DNA from: Plakobranchus ocellatus
Lineage: Eukaryota > Mollusca > Gastropoda > Plakobranchidae
Assembly: GCA_019648995.1 (NCBI GenBank)
Contig: BLXT01004656.1
Span: 574,031-595,322 of the forward strand
Reading direction: 5' to 3'
DNA: 21,292 bases
Below, one piece after another: positions 10,105 through 20,369 of this stretch. A program made the position numbers and the translations under genes. The notes under the pieces were generated by a model that saw nothing but the letters and a program-made list of their open reading frames with translations, was not told the origin of the DNA and made no database searches. Position 1 is the first letter of the stretch. Each line of letters starts with the position of its first letter.

Positions 10105-11423
10105 CTTTTTTTCTTCTTCTCTATTTGATCAAAAATATTTTTTCAAATGTGCATACAACTTTATATAAACATGTTTTTCTTTTTCCTTTTTGTATATACA
10201 TGTACATATAGTTGCATACTGACATTGTAGTAGTCTTTATTATTTGAGTGCCAATACCAATACAATAATCAAAGTCTGCTAGTGTAGAATTAGAGCTTAC
10301 AGCAACTCAGTTTCTACTCTATACCAGCACCAGTACAGTCAGCTTAATTTTCTCTATTGTGCTAAGCATAATAACCTATAACTGAGGTTTGACAATAAAT
10401 ACTTTCAGTGACCACCCTAAAATTACACCCAAATCCCAAGGCACCTTTTCATTGATTTGCCAGCAGCAATGCAGTGAAATTAAAAAATTTATACCTTCTG
10501 GCAATCCCCAATTCTTTGTAATTGTATTCATTACTAAAAAAAAGTATAAAATATTTTATAGTGCAAAAACAATCTGTTCTCTCCTTATTATGTATCATAA
10601 TTTGACTTTTTTTTTTTCAAGGCATGACCAAAAAAAATAAAAGAAGACTTTACCTTTATGCCTTGAAACCAGACTTAATGGATCAGAAGCCGCATTTAAA
10701 ATCATTGAAACAGCCAGAAACTGCATGTCATGAGCTTTGCTCAGTGAAAAAAGGATGGAGATATTGAAATTCTATGCCAGGATATTAAGGTCTTAATTTT
10801 TTGGGAAAAAAAAAAATCAGTGAAGAGGAAAGACAAGTAAAATTCAAATTGTTATGTTTGCCACGCCAGACCCATTAGACCTGGTCTCAATACAGATTGG
10901 TAATGAGATTCTGCAAATTATTTAGTTTTTTCATTTGCGTAATTGATCACTTCGATCACCTTTTTTTTTTGTTTGTTATTGAAATCCTTGATGTATTTTG
11001 TACCAAATTAAAGATCTGTTTTTTTGCTACACTTACTTTGGATATAAAATTTTTCTTTGTGAATGTATGAGAAAAAAAAGACTAGTATACAAGCATCATT
11101 GGCAAAGCGATTAAAATTATTAAGTTGAATATATTTCAAAATGTATTCAGAAGGTGAAGGTGAAACAGACAATATAAAAATAATTTTGAGTAATGTGAAC
11201 AAGAAAGTTAGGGCTTGACTATCCATTCTTTAGTTTCAGGAAAATCCTATCAACCAGGAAGAGTCTAAAAAAGAAATATATGTATTGGAATTCCATGTTT
11301 TGGTTCCACAAGTTATATCATTTTTACCATTTCTATGCAGAAAAGACACCCTGCATTGAGCACACTCCCATGTACAGCCTTTTTAACAGTAACACAGTAA
11401 ATAATTATTTACAATGAAAGGAG

Positions 11424-11508
11424 CAGGAATAGACGCGCAAAAATCTTATTCCGATTACTAGCTACTCATCATTGCTCTAGACTCATGTCTCGCGTAATCC
11501 ATTCCTGC
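11424..11508. repeat. weak terminal-inverted-repeat pair
   Basis: GCAGGAATAGACGCG at 11424-11437 is matched in inverse orientation by CGCGTAATCCATTCCTGC at 11491-11508 with a small gap. The interior is not self-complementary. It might be a short decayed MITE, but chance is not excluded. Confidence 0.25.
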
Positions 11509-12114
11509 AGTTTACATGAATTTCAAAATTGCCAACACATCCCTATGAGTCAAGACCAACATTTTTTGACATCATTATTTGCCTTGGTTTCAAAAGTGCA
11601 GACATTGTCGTAGCTTGTGATTATTCCCGGTTAAATTGTAGAGATCATATTTACATACAGATGATATTAAAAGACCTCAATACCAGATACAGAATTATGA
11701 ATTTTTTCGAGTTTACATGCATAAGTGCTACATGCTCGTCTGGGTGAGGAAAGCAAGTTGCACTAGATTTTTCTCTCGAGAGATTTTTACCATTTTTCCA
11801 TGCCAAATTAAAAGAGATCTGCCAAAAACAAAACGACACAGTGAGCTTCATCAAGAACAAACACAAAAATAAGCTAGAGAAAACAATAATCTTTAATACA
11901 AAACACAATGTGTAATTTAAAGCATTGCTCTAATTTTAGGATTCCATAAATTGAATACTTCAACATTGTTTTACAATATGTTATAGGCCCACTTACAAAA
12001 ATTGTTAAAGTTTCATGGCTTATGTCTAAAGAAAAGAATCAATTATTTTTCTATCCAATGGGTGGATGGAGACAGACAAACTGACATACACGCAAAAAAA
12101 AAAAATTTACATAC

Positions 12115-12116
<2 letters not shown>

Positions 12117-12172
<56 letters not shown>
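12117..12172. repeat. (TA)24 microsatellite with short (CA)n tail
   Basis: An uninterrupted run of 24 TA units (12117-12164) passes into CACACACA and then ATGTATATATGTATA. The poly-(Tyr-Ile) open frames here are products of the repeat and are not genes. Confidence 0.95.
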
Positions 12173-12450
12173 TGTATATATGTATACAATCCAACATGTA
12201 CTTGTTTTCAGACATGTTAAAACACGCTCATCACGTGTCTTCACAATATTCATAATAAATATTCCTTTTGCACTGAGTTGACTTAAGAAAAGTCAATGTC
12301 TTGTAGAAATTGAAAAGAGCATCTACCCATCCGTCAAAAAAAGTTCAAAGAATCAATAAATGAGCTCTTCCAGTAAACTTGCTTTTTTTCTGACAAATCT
12401 CGGGACTAGAGGTCGCCTTTGTATTCAACATTGGCACAATTTTCATGTGA

Positions 12451-12470
12451 TGTGTGTGTGTGTGTGTGTG
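12451..12470. repeat. (TG)10 microsatellite
   Basis: Ten uninterrupted TG units follow ATGTGA. A shorter GT run also occurs near 15205-15217. Confidence 0.95.
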
Positions 12471-15400
12471 CTGAGGAGGGCTCTTCTGTTTTTAAGTTAA
12501 GAAAAGATCAGTTTATCCTTTTAAAAATCTTTTGCCATTAAAGAGTGAATGTAGTGAGTGGATCTTCTCTGCCGCCACAATGATTAAATTGACATAGAAT
12601 TATCAGTTTTCTCTTTAAAATAAAATAATTACATGGAAGCATGTTTCTGAAAATCAGGATTGACTAAAGCGAAGTTGACTGTATTATTAGAGCTGTTCCA
12701 CTTTTTTCATAACGTTGAATAAAAGAACCACAACTTATAAACTTGAAAAGGAAAACAAGTACCAGTGAGGTATAATTCAGGTAAAATTTGATAATAGCAG
12801 ATCCAAATGAAAAAAATAGGTCCGTTTCTTGTAACTTTGAAGTGAACAAACTTAATGTTCAAAGTGGGGACACCACTTTTTTTTTAGTGATTTGTCATCA
12901 TAGTTGTGTTCAAAATTGCTTGATTAATTACATAGCAAGGGTGCATTCAACATTTTTTTAGATATGCAGGGATGCCAATTTTCCGATTTAAACAGGATTT
13001 TCGACTTGTTTTTATTACTTAAAAGTCAATTATACTTTAACTACAGCTCTAAGTAATCTCTTTATTACTATACAAGTTTCCTGCTTTTTTGTCAGAGGCC
13101 ACTGGCATTCCTGGATATAAAGCATTTATGCTTTTTATGCCGTTACAGTCAGTCTAAAACTCAAAATTTATGATATGCAAAATTTTTTAATTTAATTTTT
13201 TTTTTTTTTTTCAAAAATGCAAAAAGCTAGGGCGGAATCTTTTGAACAAAACAATAATGACAACCTAGATTTTGACAATCCCTAATTTACAATATTACAT
13301 GATATAGCAACAACCCTCGGATGAGACAAATAAGTTTTGAGAACAAATCAGACAGCAATACCACAAAATGGTCTAGATGCAGTCCCCTCCAAATTGAGTG
13401 GGAAGGATATTATATACTCAAAAAAAAGACAGGTAAAATTAAACCTTAATAAATATATTCCACATCTAATATCATTGAATGTTGAGATTTCCACAACAAA
13501 ACTTACTTCAAGTAATTGAGTTATGACTAATTTGTATAGTGCACCCAAACTGAAATGTCTGTGACACGAATAAGTCTAATAAATTGTAGTGCATCTCTTA
13601 GAGACATCAAATTTTCATTACAATCTTTGGAAGAACCTTGAAATATTGGAAACTGTTCAAAATCTTTGGTTGATTATTACTGAGAAGCTTGAAACCTATT
13701 TTGAATGGCCAATTTTTTTTGGAAAACACCTCTTTCTGTCGCCATGCTTCTCTTTATTTTTCCTTTATTATTTAAAAAAAAAAATTCAAGCATACCAAAA
13801 CTATAGTGTATGTTTTCCGTTTTTACAGAAGACCACAATAATATATGACAAAGGATTTTATGTGAATTGTTTGAACTTTTGCACAAAAAAATTCCCGATT
13901 TTCCATGCATATCTTAATAAACAGTAGTAATCTAGAAGAGAAAAAGAACACTCTTATTTTGAATTAAAAATTCACTTTACATTATCTGACTAAATTTGAC
14001 GAAACCTCTGAGAAAAAAAATGTAAACTTCTACCAGAGAAATAAATTTAGAAGACATTAGAATTATCACTATTATCAGATTTTCGTTTTTCTCTGTAGCA
14101 AAGAGTAAAATTGTAGGCTGTCAACTGTCATAGATTCTTCAATATTTTTTTAAGTTGAATGCCAGTAACAGTATTCCTTCTGTTAAGATCTTTTAATATT
14201 TTCAGACTAGATAATGAATTTTTTTTTATAATTCTATCAATATATTCAGCAGAACTAGGCCACTATATGCAGAGCACAGCAAGTGCAAAGAAAAACTCCC
14301 ACTTAATTACCAATAGGCTGGTTAAGAAAACTGGAGGTACATCAATTTCGTAGTGCCCTGATTTGTTCTTTTTATCCTCGGAAAAAAAGTTTTAAATGTC
14401 AACTATTCACATAACAAAACTAGAGCTGATTTTGATTTTGTTGCACTGGTATAACCATGCATATCTGGAAGAAATAAAAATTACATAGCTTCAGCATTGA
14501 AGTTGGGAACAAATCTAAGCTGTAAAACTGGCATGAATTTTTCAAATGTCATTATCATCCTTTTCAATAGTACTTTTGCTGGATGCCTCAACAAAGGTCA
14601 GAATGGCTTTAGATTTAGATCATAGTCAAAAATATAGTTACCTCTCAGAACTTGCCTACTTCAAAACTTTTTAACTCTGTAAAGGTGTAATATTTTATCA
14701 CCAGTACCTAATTAAATTTCTGAGTATGGATAGTTTTACTAAAACAGATCAAGCTTTAAAAAGAATTAGGAACAATTTAACTGATTTTTTCACTCACTTC
14801 TTGAAAACAGACAATTTATGATATTTACATTATAGATAGACAAGCTTCAGACATAGGAATTGATTGTGATTTTGTTCACTCAGTAGCTTTTGTCTATCTA
14901 AAATTCACAATTGTTCCCATTGACGTTTTACACATTGCTAGACTGTAGTTTGTTAAAAAAAAAAAAAATTTAATTTTCTTATCAAAAGAATGTCTTAAGT
15001 TTCAAGTTGAAAGCATTTGGCACATACAATTATAAAGCTTACATCATGGGAGCGATTTATTTTTTTTTATTTAAATGAAAGAAATATGGAGATACTGAGG
15101 CTCAAAAGTGGCATTTACTGTTTGGATTTGATTGTGTTTTGACAGAGTTTCATAGATTTGTTTTAGTATTGTATCTGTAAAATTGCTTGATCCAATGATG
15201 AGTAAGTGTGTGTGTGTCTTTAGTACGATTCACTGAAAATTTGAGATGGTACTTCAACCTTTTGAAAAATCAAACATGTAGGGGAAAGTGTTTGTCAATT
15301 GCATGGTAGATCTTAAGTTAGTAGTTTGTTCGTGTGGAGATATAAAAGTAAGGTCAAAATTAGTGAGGTTCATGCTTGAATAATGATTGTCTTGAAAATA

Positions 15401-16241
15401 TATTTCTCTCTATTATTTATTAATTTAATGTAATCACCATCCCCAGGCAAATGCATCTTCATATAATATATTACTAACTTCATATCAAACATCCTGACTC
15501 TACATAAATATTGAAATGTGGTTTTATGAGTCACTTTATGATCAGCTGACATACGTCAATTTCCATACTTCAGTCAATAAATTCAATGTTCCACTTGCAC
15601 AATAAAAAGAAGTTTTAAACTCAGTTTTTCTATACCTTTTTTTTTTAAAGCCTTATTGTGCTATAAAATGAGAATGTCCAAAAGAAGACCCACAAAAAAA
15701 ATGGCATAGCAGGGGCTAAAAATAACTACACTCTATATTGATACATCATGGAAAAATTTATAAGACAAATTTAAAACTTTCATCTAAAGTGATCTTGGTA
15801 ATATTGAGAAAATTTTTTCTCATACCTTACATTTAAATGCTTTTTAAAATGTTTATTCTATCTTAACTCACTTGTACTTGTTATTTAGTTGAGGCATATT
15901 TTTACATTAAAAATAAATAAAAAATCTAGCAACCGTCTCAAGTCAGCCATTTTACAACATGCTTCAAAACCACCTTTTTTTAACAATTTAAAATTTTAAA
16001 ATACAAATATATTGATGAGAAATATAAGAAACTTAAGAAACTTACAGAATGTGACCTAATCAAGAATGATATTTATGTTGAGAACTTGCACTTCATAAAA
16101 TATGACTTGTTCAAGAGCTTCATCAGATTTTAGGAATTTGTGCAACTTTTTCTGGGTTTGCCTAGGCCATTTTACATTATAACTTACAACATTTTAGCCC
16201 CACAATCTCTATACATGCTAATATAGATGGAGATGCTTATG

Positions 16242-16262
16242 GACAAATAATGCAGAGTAATG
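16242..16262. repeat. left copy of 21-bp direct repeat
   Basis: The segment beginning GACAAATAATGCAGAG matches 18415-18435 at 20 of 21 positions in the same orientation. The pair encloses the whole Gypsy fossil and SINE-like block. It could be a target-site duplication, but it is much longer than the 4-6 bp expected for Ty3/Gypsy insertion. Confidence 0.75.
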
Positions 16263-16303
16263 CTTACAATTTTTACATTATAATCCTACAAATTCTACAG
16301 ATT

Positions 16304-16327
16304 TGTAGAGTTAATAATAATGGGCAT
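16304..16327 (+). repeat. remnant of 5' LTR start
   Basis: This copy begins TGTAGAGTTAATAATAATGG and differs from the 3' copy at one base. Pol-like sequence starts almost immediately afterwards, so the rest of the 5' LTR, primer-binding site, gag and early pol have been lost. Confidence 0.65.
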
Positions 16328-16359
16328 ATCCTCAGGTCCTGGAATTTTTCCGTTGAGAA

Positions 16360-16699
16360 ATGAGCCACCTTTTGACAGGCATACCATGCATCATAGACTG
16401 TAATATTGACGATATGCTCATCGCTGGTAAATCACAAGAAGAGCACAATGACACAGTGGATCAAGTAATGAGTAGGAATAGGATGACGCAGACTGGAATC
16501 ATTATGAACGAAGGAATTCAGATCGATCCAGAAAAACTCACTGCAATCAAAAATTTTGCCCCACCTGAGAATGTTTCTGATCTAAGAAGATAACTAGGCA
16601 TTGTAAACCATGTACTAAATGTAGGAAAGTTCATACAAAACTTATCAGGTGATATTGCACTGTTCAGAGAATTGCTCAAAAATGAAAACTGTTGGACAT
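16360..16699 (+). pseudogene. Gypsy pol fragment: RT palm end and thumb
   Basis: The frame starting MSHLLTGIPCIID contains an IDDMLIAG block, a decayed form of the catalytic Y/V-x-DD region of Gypsy reverse transcriptases. EEHNDTVDQVMSR follows, then GIQIDPEKLTAIKNFAPP and NVSDLRR. A TAA at 16591-16593 stands where the family has Phe in LRRFLG; beyond it the same frame continues LGIVNHVLNVGKFIQNL to a second stop near 16699. About 30 residues between the helix after IDD and the FLGH-type block are missing compared with intact elements. The fragment cannot make an active enzyme. Confidence 0.85.
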
Positions 16700-16720
16700 A
16701 AAACAACACTCCTCCTTAGG

Positions 16721-17108
16721 GAAGCATTTGAGAAAATCAAAACGATATTATGTTAAAGTCCAGTGCTTGCACACTTTGCCCCAAAATTAGAAAAAAAAGA
16801 TTTTTTCAGATGTAGCTAAAAAGGGTTACATTTAGATAACCCGTTCCAACAACATGATGGATTTGGAAACCAGTATTTTATGCATCCAGATCAATGTCCA
16901 ATACTGAGCAGAGGTATGCACAAATTAGGAAAAACAAGTTACCTGGGCTTCTGATTCCAAAAAAGGTGTGAAACACTTTCAGGTGGATACAGATCATAAG
17001 CCACTGCTTACCTTTCTTCAAAGAAAAATTCTAGATGAAGTAACACCTCTGATCCACAGATTCAGGATGAAAATAATGCTCATACAGTGTCATACACACT
17101 TCAGGTAA
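16721..17108 (+). pseudogene. Gypsy pol fragment: RNase H domain, frameshifted
   Basis: Three frames carry successive RNase H blocks. EAFEKIKTIL starts at 16721, WKPVFYASRSMSNTEQRYAQ starts at 16864, and QVDTDHKPLLTFLQRK starts about 16980 and runs on to RFRMKIM before a stop at 17106-17108. The order and spacing match the RNase H region of Ty3/Gypsy polyproteins. Every junction requires a frameshift, so the region is dead. Confidence 0.85.
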
Positions 17109-17367
17109 AAACTTGTAGGCCTATGTCGCTGATACCTTATCAAGAGCACCAGTTATGAAAACATATGACGATGAACTACAACATAGAAAAGCCTTTAATT
17201 CATATGTTGATGCTATGATGAAAAGTTCTCCAGCATCTCCCAACAAGCTTGAAGAGTTCAAGGCAAAGCAAGACAATGATGAGATTTGTAAACTGGTTAA
17301 GTTCTGCTGTCTGACACAATGGCCAGTCTCTAGCAAAAAGGAACATCTCCATCAGCCACAAGCTTGA
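17095..17367 (+). pseudogene. Gypsy pol fragment: connection region
   Basis: A frame reading TSGKNL, a stop, then YVADTLSRAPV corresponds to the GKN...ADTLSRAP block that ends RNase H in Gypsy elements. It continues MKTYDDELQHRKAFNSYV to a stop at 17365-17367. The later part resembles the spacer between RNase H and integrase, including the LEEFKAKQDNDEI stretch typical of the region where the element's chain meets the zinc-binding domain. Confidence 0.75.
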
Positions 17368-18030
17368 TTCCTTTTGGCCATAAAAGAGTGACAATCCAAT
17401 AATAACTTCTGAGCCAACAGATGAGATCCTGATACAAGTGGTAAGGGAAAAACCAAATAATCGTTGTCTGAGACTGTGTCCAATAACACATCACCACCTT
17501 TACATCACACATCTAGCTTGCATGCACAAAAAAAAAAACAAATACGCAACAAGAAGTGGTTGAGAGGTAAAATCTCCAAAGAAATACAATGAGTAGGTTG
17601 CATTCATGTAACAGACTATGGCCTTTGATTAGAAAATGTGTGGAATCTAAACAACACTCTCGCCATGACAATTTCAACACACACAGTAACTGTAAATTTC
17701 AATCACCTTTCTTTTATTTTGACATGAAAATATAGGTGGAATTCTCAAGGTCAAGTTCTGGGCAAGTGAAAGAACCAGTAGAAACTCAGTACATTATTTT
17801 TGTATTATCCTGGTCCTAGATTTAAATCAAAAAGAAAAAACAGAAGAAATTTCTGGTAATGATAAGACAGACCTTGACAAAGCATCTAAACTTATCTGTG
17901 TACATGTATTGATTTAAATTCTATTTTGAATGTACATCGATATAGTATGCTGAGAAAAGTAAGCTATGAAAATATTTAATTTGAATTTCATTGTAACATA
18001 TAAATAATTTCAATTATCAATCTTAAAATC
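17368..18030 (+). other. degenerate Gypsy interior, expected integrase position
   Basis: No HHCC zinc finger or DDE catalytic core can be read in any frame. By position between the connection region and the polypurine tract this should be eroded or deleted integrase; 660 bp is much too short for a complete one. Nothing else is recognisable here. Confidence 0.4.
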
Positions 18031-18043
18031 AGAGAAGGGAGGA
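18031..18043 (+). other. polypurine tract of the Gypsy element
   Basis: AGAGAAGGGAGGA directly precedes TGTGGAG. A purine run abutting a TG-starting LTR is the plus-strand priming site of LTR retrotransposons, and it fixes the start of the 3' LTR at 18044. Confidence 0.75.
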
Positions 18044-18169
18044 TGTGGAGTTAATAATAATGGGCATTAAAAATAACTATCTGGCAAGTGGACAGAAAGA
18101 ACAGCAGAAAATAAACTGAAACTGGAAGCCAACACATTGTCTTGTTACCTATCTGCATTTTGTTATAAG
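18044..18169 (+). repeat. probable 3' LTR
   Basis: It begins TGTGGAGTTAATAATAATGG next to the polypurine tract and contains an AATAAA at 18110-18115, consistent with the LTR polyadenylation signal. The right edge is estimated; no full second LTR exists in the window for comparison. Confidence 0.5.
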
Positions 18170-18173
18170 AGCT

Positions 18174-18187
18174 TATCTAGATCTAGA
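18174..18187. repeat. GATCTA-type palindromic motif
   Basis: TATCTAGATCTAGA is the fourth copy of the dispersed motif. It sits just beyond the estimated 3' LTR end. Confidence 0.8.
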
Positions 18188-18232
18188 CATATTTTGATTT
18201 ATAATAAGATCCAGATAACTATAAATCATGCT

Positions 18233-18368
18233 TGGTTGGTTGGTTTTTGAATATAGCCAGACCACAACATGGTGATCTCAGGCTTTCAAGTCCTTTGTCA
18301 GGCCAGGATGCTGGTGGCGGGGCTAGAACCTGCAACAAGATTTCAGGGCCGACTCACTAGCCACACTA
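18233..18368 (-). mobile_element. tRNA-derived SINE-like unit
   Basis: Read on the - strand, the unit opens with TGGCTAGTGAGTCGG (18363-18349), which resembles a pol III A box. About 33 bases after the start of that motif comes GGTTCTAGCCC (18330-18320), close to the B box GGTTCRANNCC and to the T-arm of a tRNA. The unit ends in a (CCAA)n simple-repeat tail at 18244-18233. The head, body and simple-repeat tail match SINE architecture. The A-B distance is shorter than in a real tRNA and no cloverleaf forms, so it is not a tRNA gene. The family is unknown. Confidence 0.55.
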
Positions 18369-18414
18369 TAAGTCATAAGAACGCTAAATACTTAAATTAA
18401 TGTAATCCTTGACA

Positions 18415-18435
18415 GACAAATAATGCAGAATAATG
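18415..18435. repeat. right copy of 21-bp direct repeat
   Basis: GACAAATAATGCAGAATAAT plus G matches the left copy at 16242-16262 except for one A/G difference. It lies within the likely 3' UTR region of MPV17L2. Confidence 0.75.
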
Positions 18436-18564
18436 GCAATATTGAATAGTGGGGTATAAAAATGACTTAAATATTTCCTTTCATTTTTGCCCTTATTTGA
18501 AATTGTAAGAAAGACTAGGAGTAAAAAACAAAACAATGACCAGTTTGTAACCTTGTTTCTAATA
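18436..18564 (-). other. probable MPV17L2 3' UTR
   Basis: This non-coding sequence lies downstream of the MPV17L2 stop on the - strand. I found no canonical AATAAA on this strand before the SINE-like unit; only a TATAAA variant (18202-18197) occurs further on. The transcript end is therefore unknown. Confidence 0.4.
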
Positions 18565-19056
18565 TCATGATGAAGAGGCAATAAATACTGATAAGGAGCT
18601 GTCAGTGAGGAACTGACTGCTGGTTTTGCCTTCTGGTGCTTGTAAATGATGGTGTGTACTCTGTTTGCAGATCTTAGCATCTTTGGCTTTTACCATTTCT
18701 ACTGACTCCAAACTGCCACAGTCAGCCTCATCACAGTCACTAGTGCAACAGTCTTTGTGAGAACCATTCCCTGTTGCCTTACTCGTAGAATGTCGATCAA
18801 AGCGTAAATAGGAAAACCAGACATCCATTGCCAGGGAAACAGAGCTGTCAAAAAGAACCCTAAACCTTGTAGGGAGGAAATAGAAATTAACTGTCTGCGC
18901 TGGTGTCCAGACCAGGATGTCAGAGATAAGCATGGCCACACCCGTAGTTTTAAACTCTTCCTTCATGAGTGTCCATGGCTGACCTTCTAGAGCTCCAATT
19001 GTGACAATAAATAGTGTTATGTAGATGGGGGAAAGCACAATCTGATCCAAAATAAC
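18565..19056 (-). CDS. MPV17L2: MPV17-like protein 2, coding exon 2
   Basis: This exon encodes residues 117-279. It follows a - strand acceptor reading TTCCTCAG|GTT and joins exon 1 in phase 0 to give KKVILDQIVLSPIY. The conserved GALEGQ block, VWTPAQTVNFYFLP (residues 165-178) and FRVLF followed by VSLAMDVWFSYLRF (189-202) form the second half of the Mpv17/PMP22 domain. Two usual tryptophans are replaced: the first W of WxxWP is Ile, and W in the LGWDTYLSY block is Met. The domain ends near residue 205. A 74-residue polar tail follows, rich in Ser, Thr and Lys with a CCTSDCDEADC cluster; the family normally has only a short tail. A splice donor-like CGA|GTAAGG lies at the start of the tail (exon end would be 18783), so the tail may instead be intronic in the main transcript. 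Confidence 0.85.
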   Translation of the reverse strand, partial: VILDQIVLSPIYITLFIVTIGALEGQPWTLMKEEFKTTGVAMLISDILVWTPAQTVNFYFLPTRFRVLFDSSVSLAMDVWFSYLRFDRHSTSKATGNGSHKDCCTSDCDEADCGSLESVEMVKAKDAKICKQSTHHHLQAPEGKTSSQFLTDSSLSVFIASSS

Positions 19057-20369
19057 CTGAGGAATTGAAATTCAAGCATTGATGTTAAACCATGAATTAA
19101 AAGAAATCAACATGAATTACAAGTATTCTTCTTTTTTTTTTAAGAATTATCAACACATAATCATTGTCAATCAAAGCTTTCTCAGCTTCCTGTGCTGCAT
19201 GATAATAAAATTAAGCTTTTTTCAAACTTTCTTTTGTTTGCTATAAATAATGAGCCAATGTATAATTTTTTCCAATGTGTTATTCTTATAATGTTTGAAG
19301 ATTTTCTTGTAGTCCTATTTGAAAAATTAAACCCATCAACAATGCATAATTCTTGAGATTCCAAGTGTAATGGCATTGAAAAAAATATAAATTGTGTAAT
19401 TAATTTTGAAAGCATTTTTCCTGAGTAAATTTGTCACTCAACTTTCAAACACAAGTGGAATGCCAAGTCACAAAAAAGTGGTCACCCACCAATAAGTTCG
19501 TTCACCACAAATTAAAAAGACTTCAGACCTACTTTTCTCATCTAGATTGAGTGCTAATATCTAACTATAATCTCACCGTACTCATTTACAAGTTGTAATC
19601 TGTTTTTTTCCTATTAAAACATTTAATCATAAATAATAAAAAAGAAACACTTTTGGGGTCCATATTTTGGAAATAGCTTATATAGCGGGTACTCAATTTA
19701 TGAAAAAAAAAATTATAAATCTAGGATGAAAACAGAAAAGGGGCAAAAAAAGCAATTTTGGTTTGCATGGCTAAAATGTAAAAAAAAAAAAAATAAAAAA
19801 GAAACAAGTCACTGAAATATTAAAAGTTTATAAAAAAAAAAAAGAAAAAAAAAACACTGCACATCTCATTACAGTAAGATCAAGCATAATGCCATTTGAC
19901 CATGCTAAACTAGACATTGCTAAGGGAAATAATAATGTTTGAGAAAGTTTCTCTGCTACACACTAGATCTTCTTATTAATTTGTGAAGCTTCCAATTCCA
20001 TGTACCAAGACTTCAAAACTTGGTGTGGAATATTGCTTTATGTCCATTCAATGCAACTGCCAACCCTCTCTCTTCTTTCGTCTAAATAAAGTTGCTTTTA
20101 TAAGCAGAAAACATATTTTGGAAAGCTTATGTGAAAATTTCTATACTACCAGGCAGACTATTATATAATTAAAACTGGTCCATAGTAATATCCATGGAGA
20201 TGGAATTACCATTCCATAGGAGATACACATGGACATAAGGGAATGGTAGCAACGGCAGTCTTATAAGGTTAACTGAAGACATGAGTGAAGGGACAGACAT
20301 GGTGCCTTTAGAGTATGTAAAGCAAGTTAAAAGTTCTTAATAACTTGCCAACTACATTTACAATTTTAC
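19057..20369 (-). other. MPV17L2 intron (1313 bp)
   Basis: The intron runs on the - strand from AAG|GTAAAA at 20369 to CCTCAG ending at 19057. It contains A/T-rich low-complexity sequence (on the + strand A-runs at about 19700-19856) and a short inverted pair near 20207-20215 and 20240-20248 (TACCATTCC/GGAATGGTA). No gene was recognised inside. Confidence 0.8.

Larger units (their letters stand above)
7107..16241. other. about 9 kb without a recognisable gene
   Basis: Six-frame inspection gives only short open frames (at most about 110 codons) with low-complexity, Phe/Ile/Lys-rich translations and no family motif. The sequence is AT-rich with many A or T homopolymers. Separate entries cover the 30-bp palindrome, the CRE-like pair, a weak inverted-repeat pair and the two microsatellites. 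A 14-base motif, CTGGTATTTTAATA, occurs in near-identical form near 7409 and at 7522. No tRNA, rRNA or snRNA gene was recognised. Confidence 0.7.
16304..18169 (+). mobile_element. degenerate Ty3/Gypsy LTR retrotransposon
   Basis: A decayed, internally deleted element on the + strand. Both ends carry a near-identical 24-bp segment beginning TGT(A/G)GAG (16304-16327 and 18044-18067, 23/24 matches), interpreted as LTR starts. The order inside is RT C-terminal part, RNase H, connection region, unrecognisable degenerate sequence where integrase would be, polypurine tract, 3' LTR. Gag, protease and the RT N-terminal half are absent, and the 5' LTR is cut after about 24 bases, which points to one large deletion. 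Frameshifts and stops break the frame at least three times. The outer end of the 3' LTR is uncertain: TGTTATAAGA near 18160-18169 is a candidate because it resembles a TGTTATAACA terminus; another lies near 18336. No autonomous activity is possible. Confidence 0.8.

Noticed and set aside
12002..12281. Two overlapping open frames with Tyr-Ile repeats
   Set aside because: They are translations of the (TA)24 microsatellite and carry no protein-like sequence outside it.
13337..13927. Cluster of open frames of up to 112 codons on both strands
   Set aside because: Phe/Ile/Lys-rich translations of AT-rich DNA with no motif, no splice context and no similarity that I recognise.
18233..18368. Functional tRNA gene
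   Set aside because: B-box-like sequence is present but spacing is short and no acceptor stem or cloverleaf can be formed.
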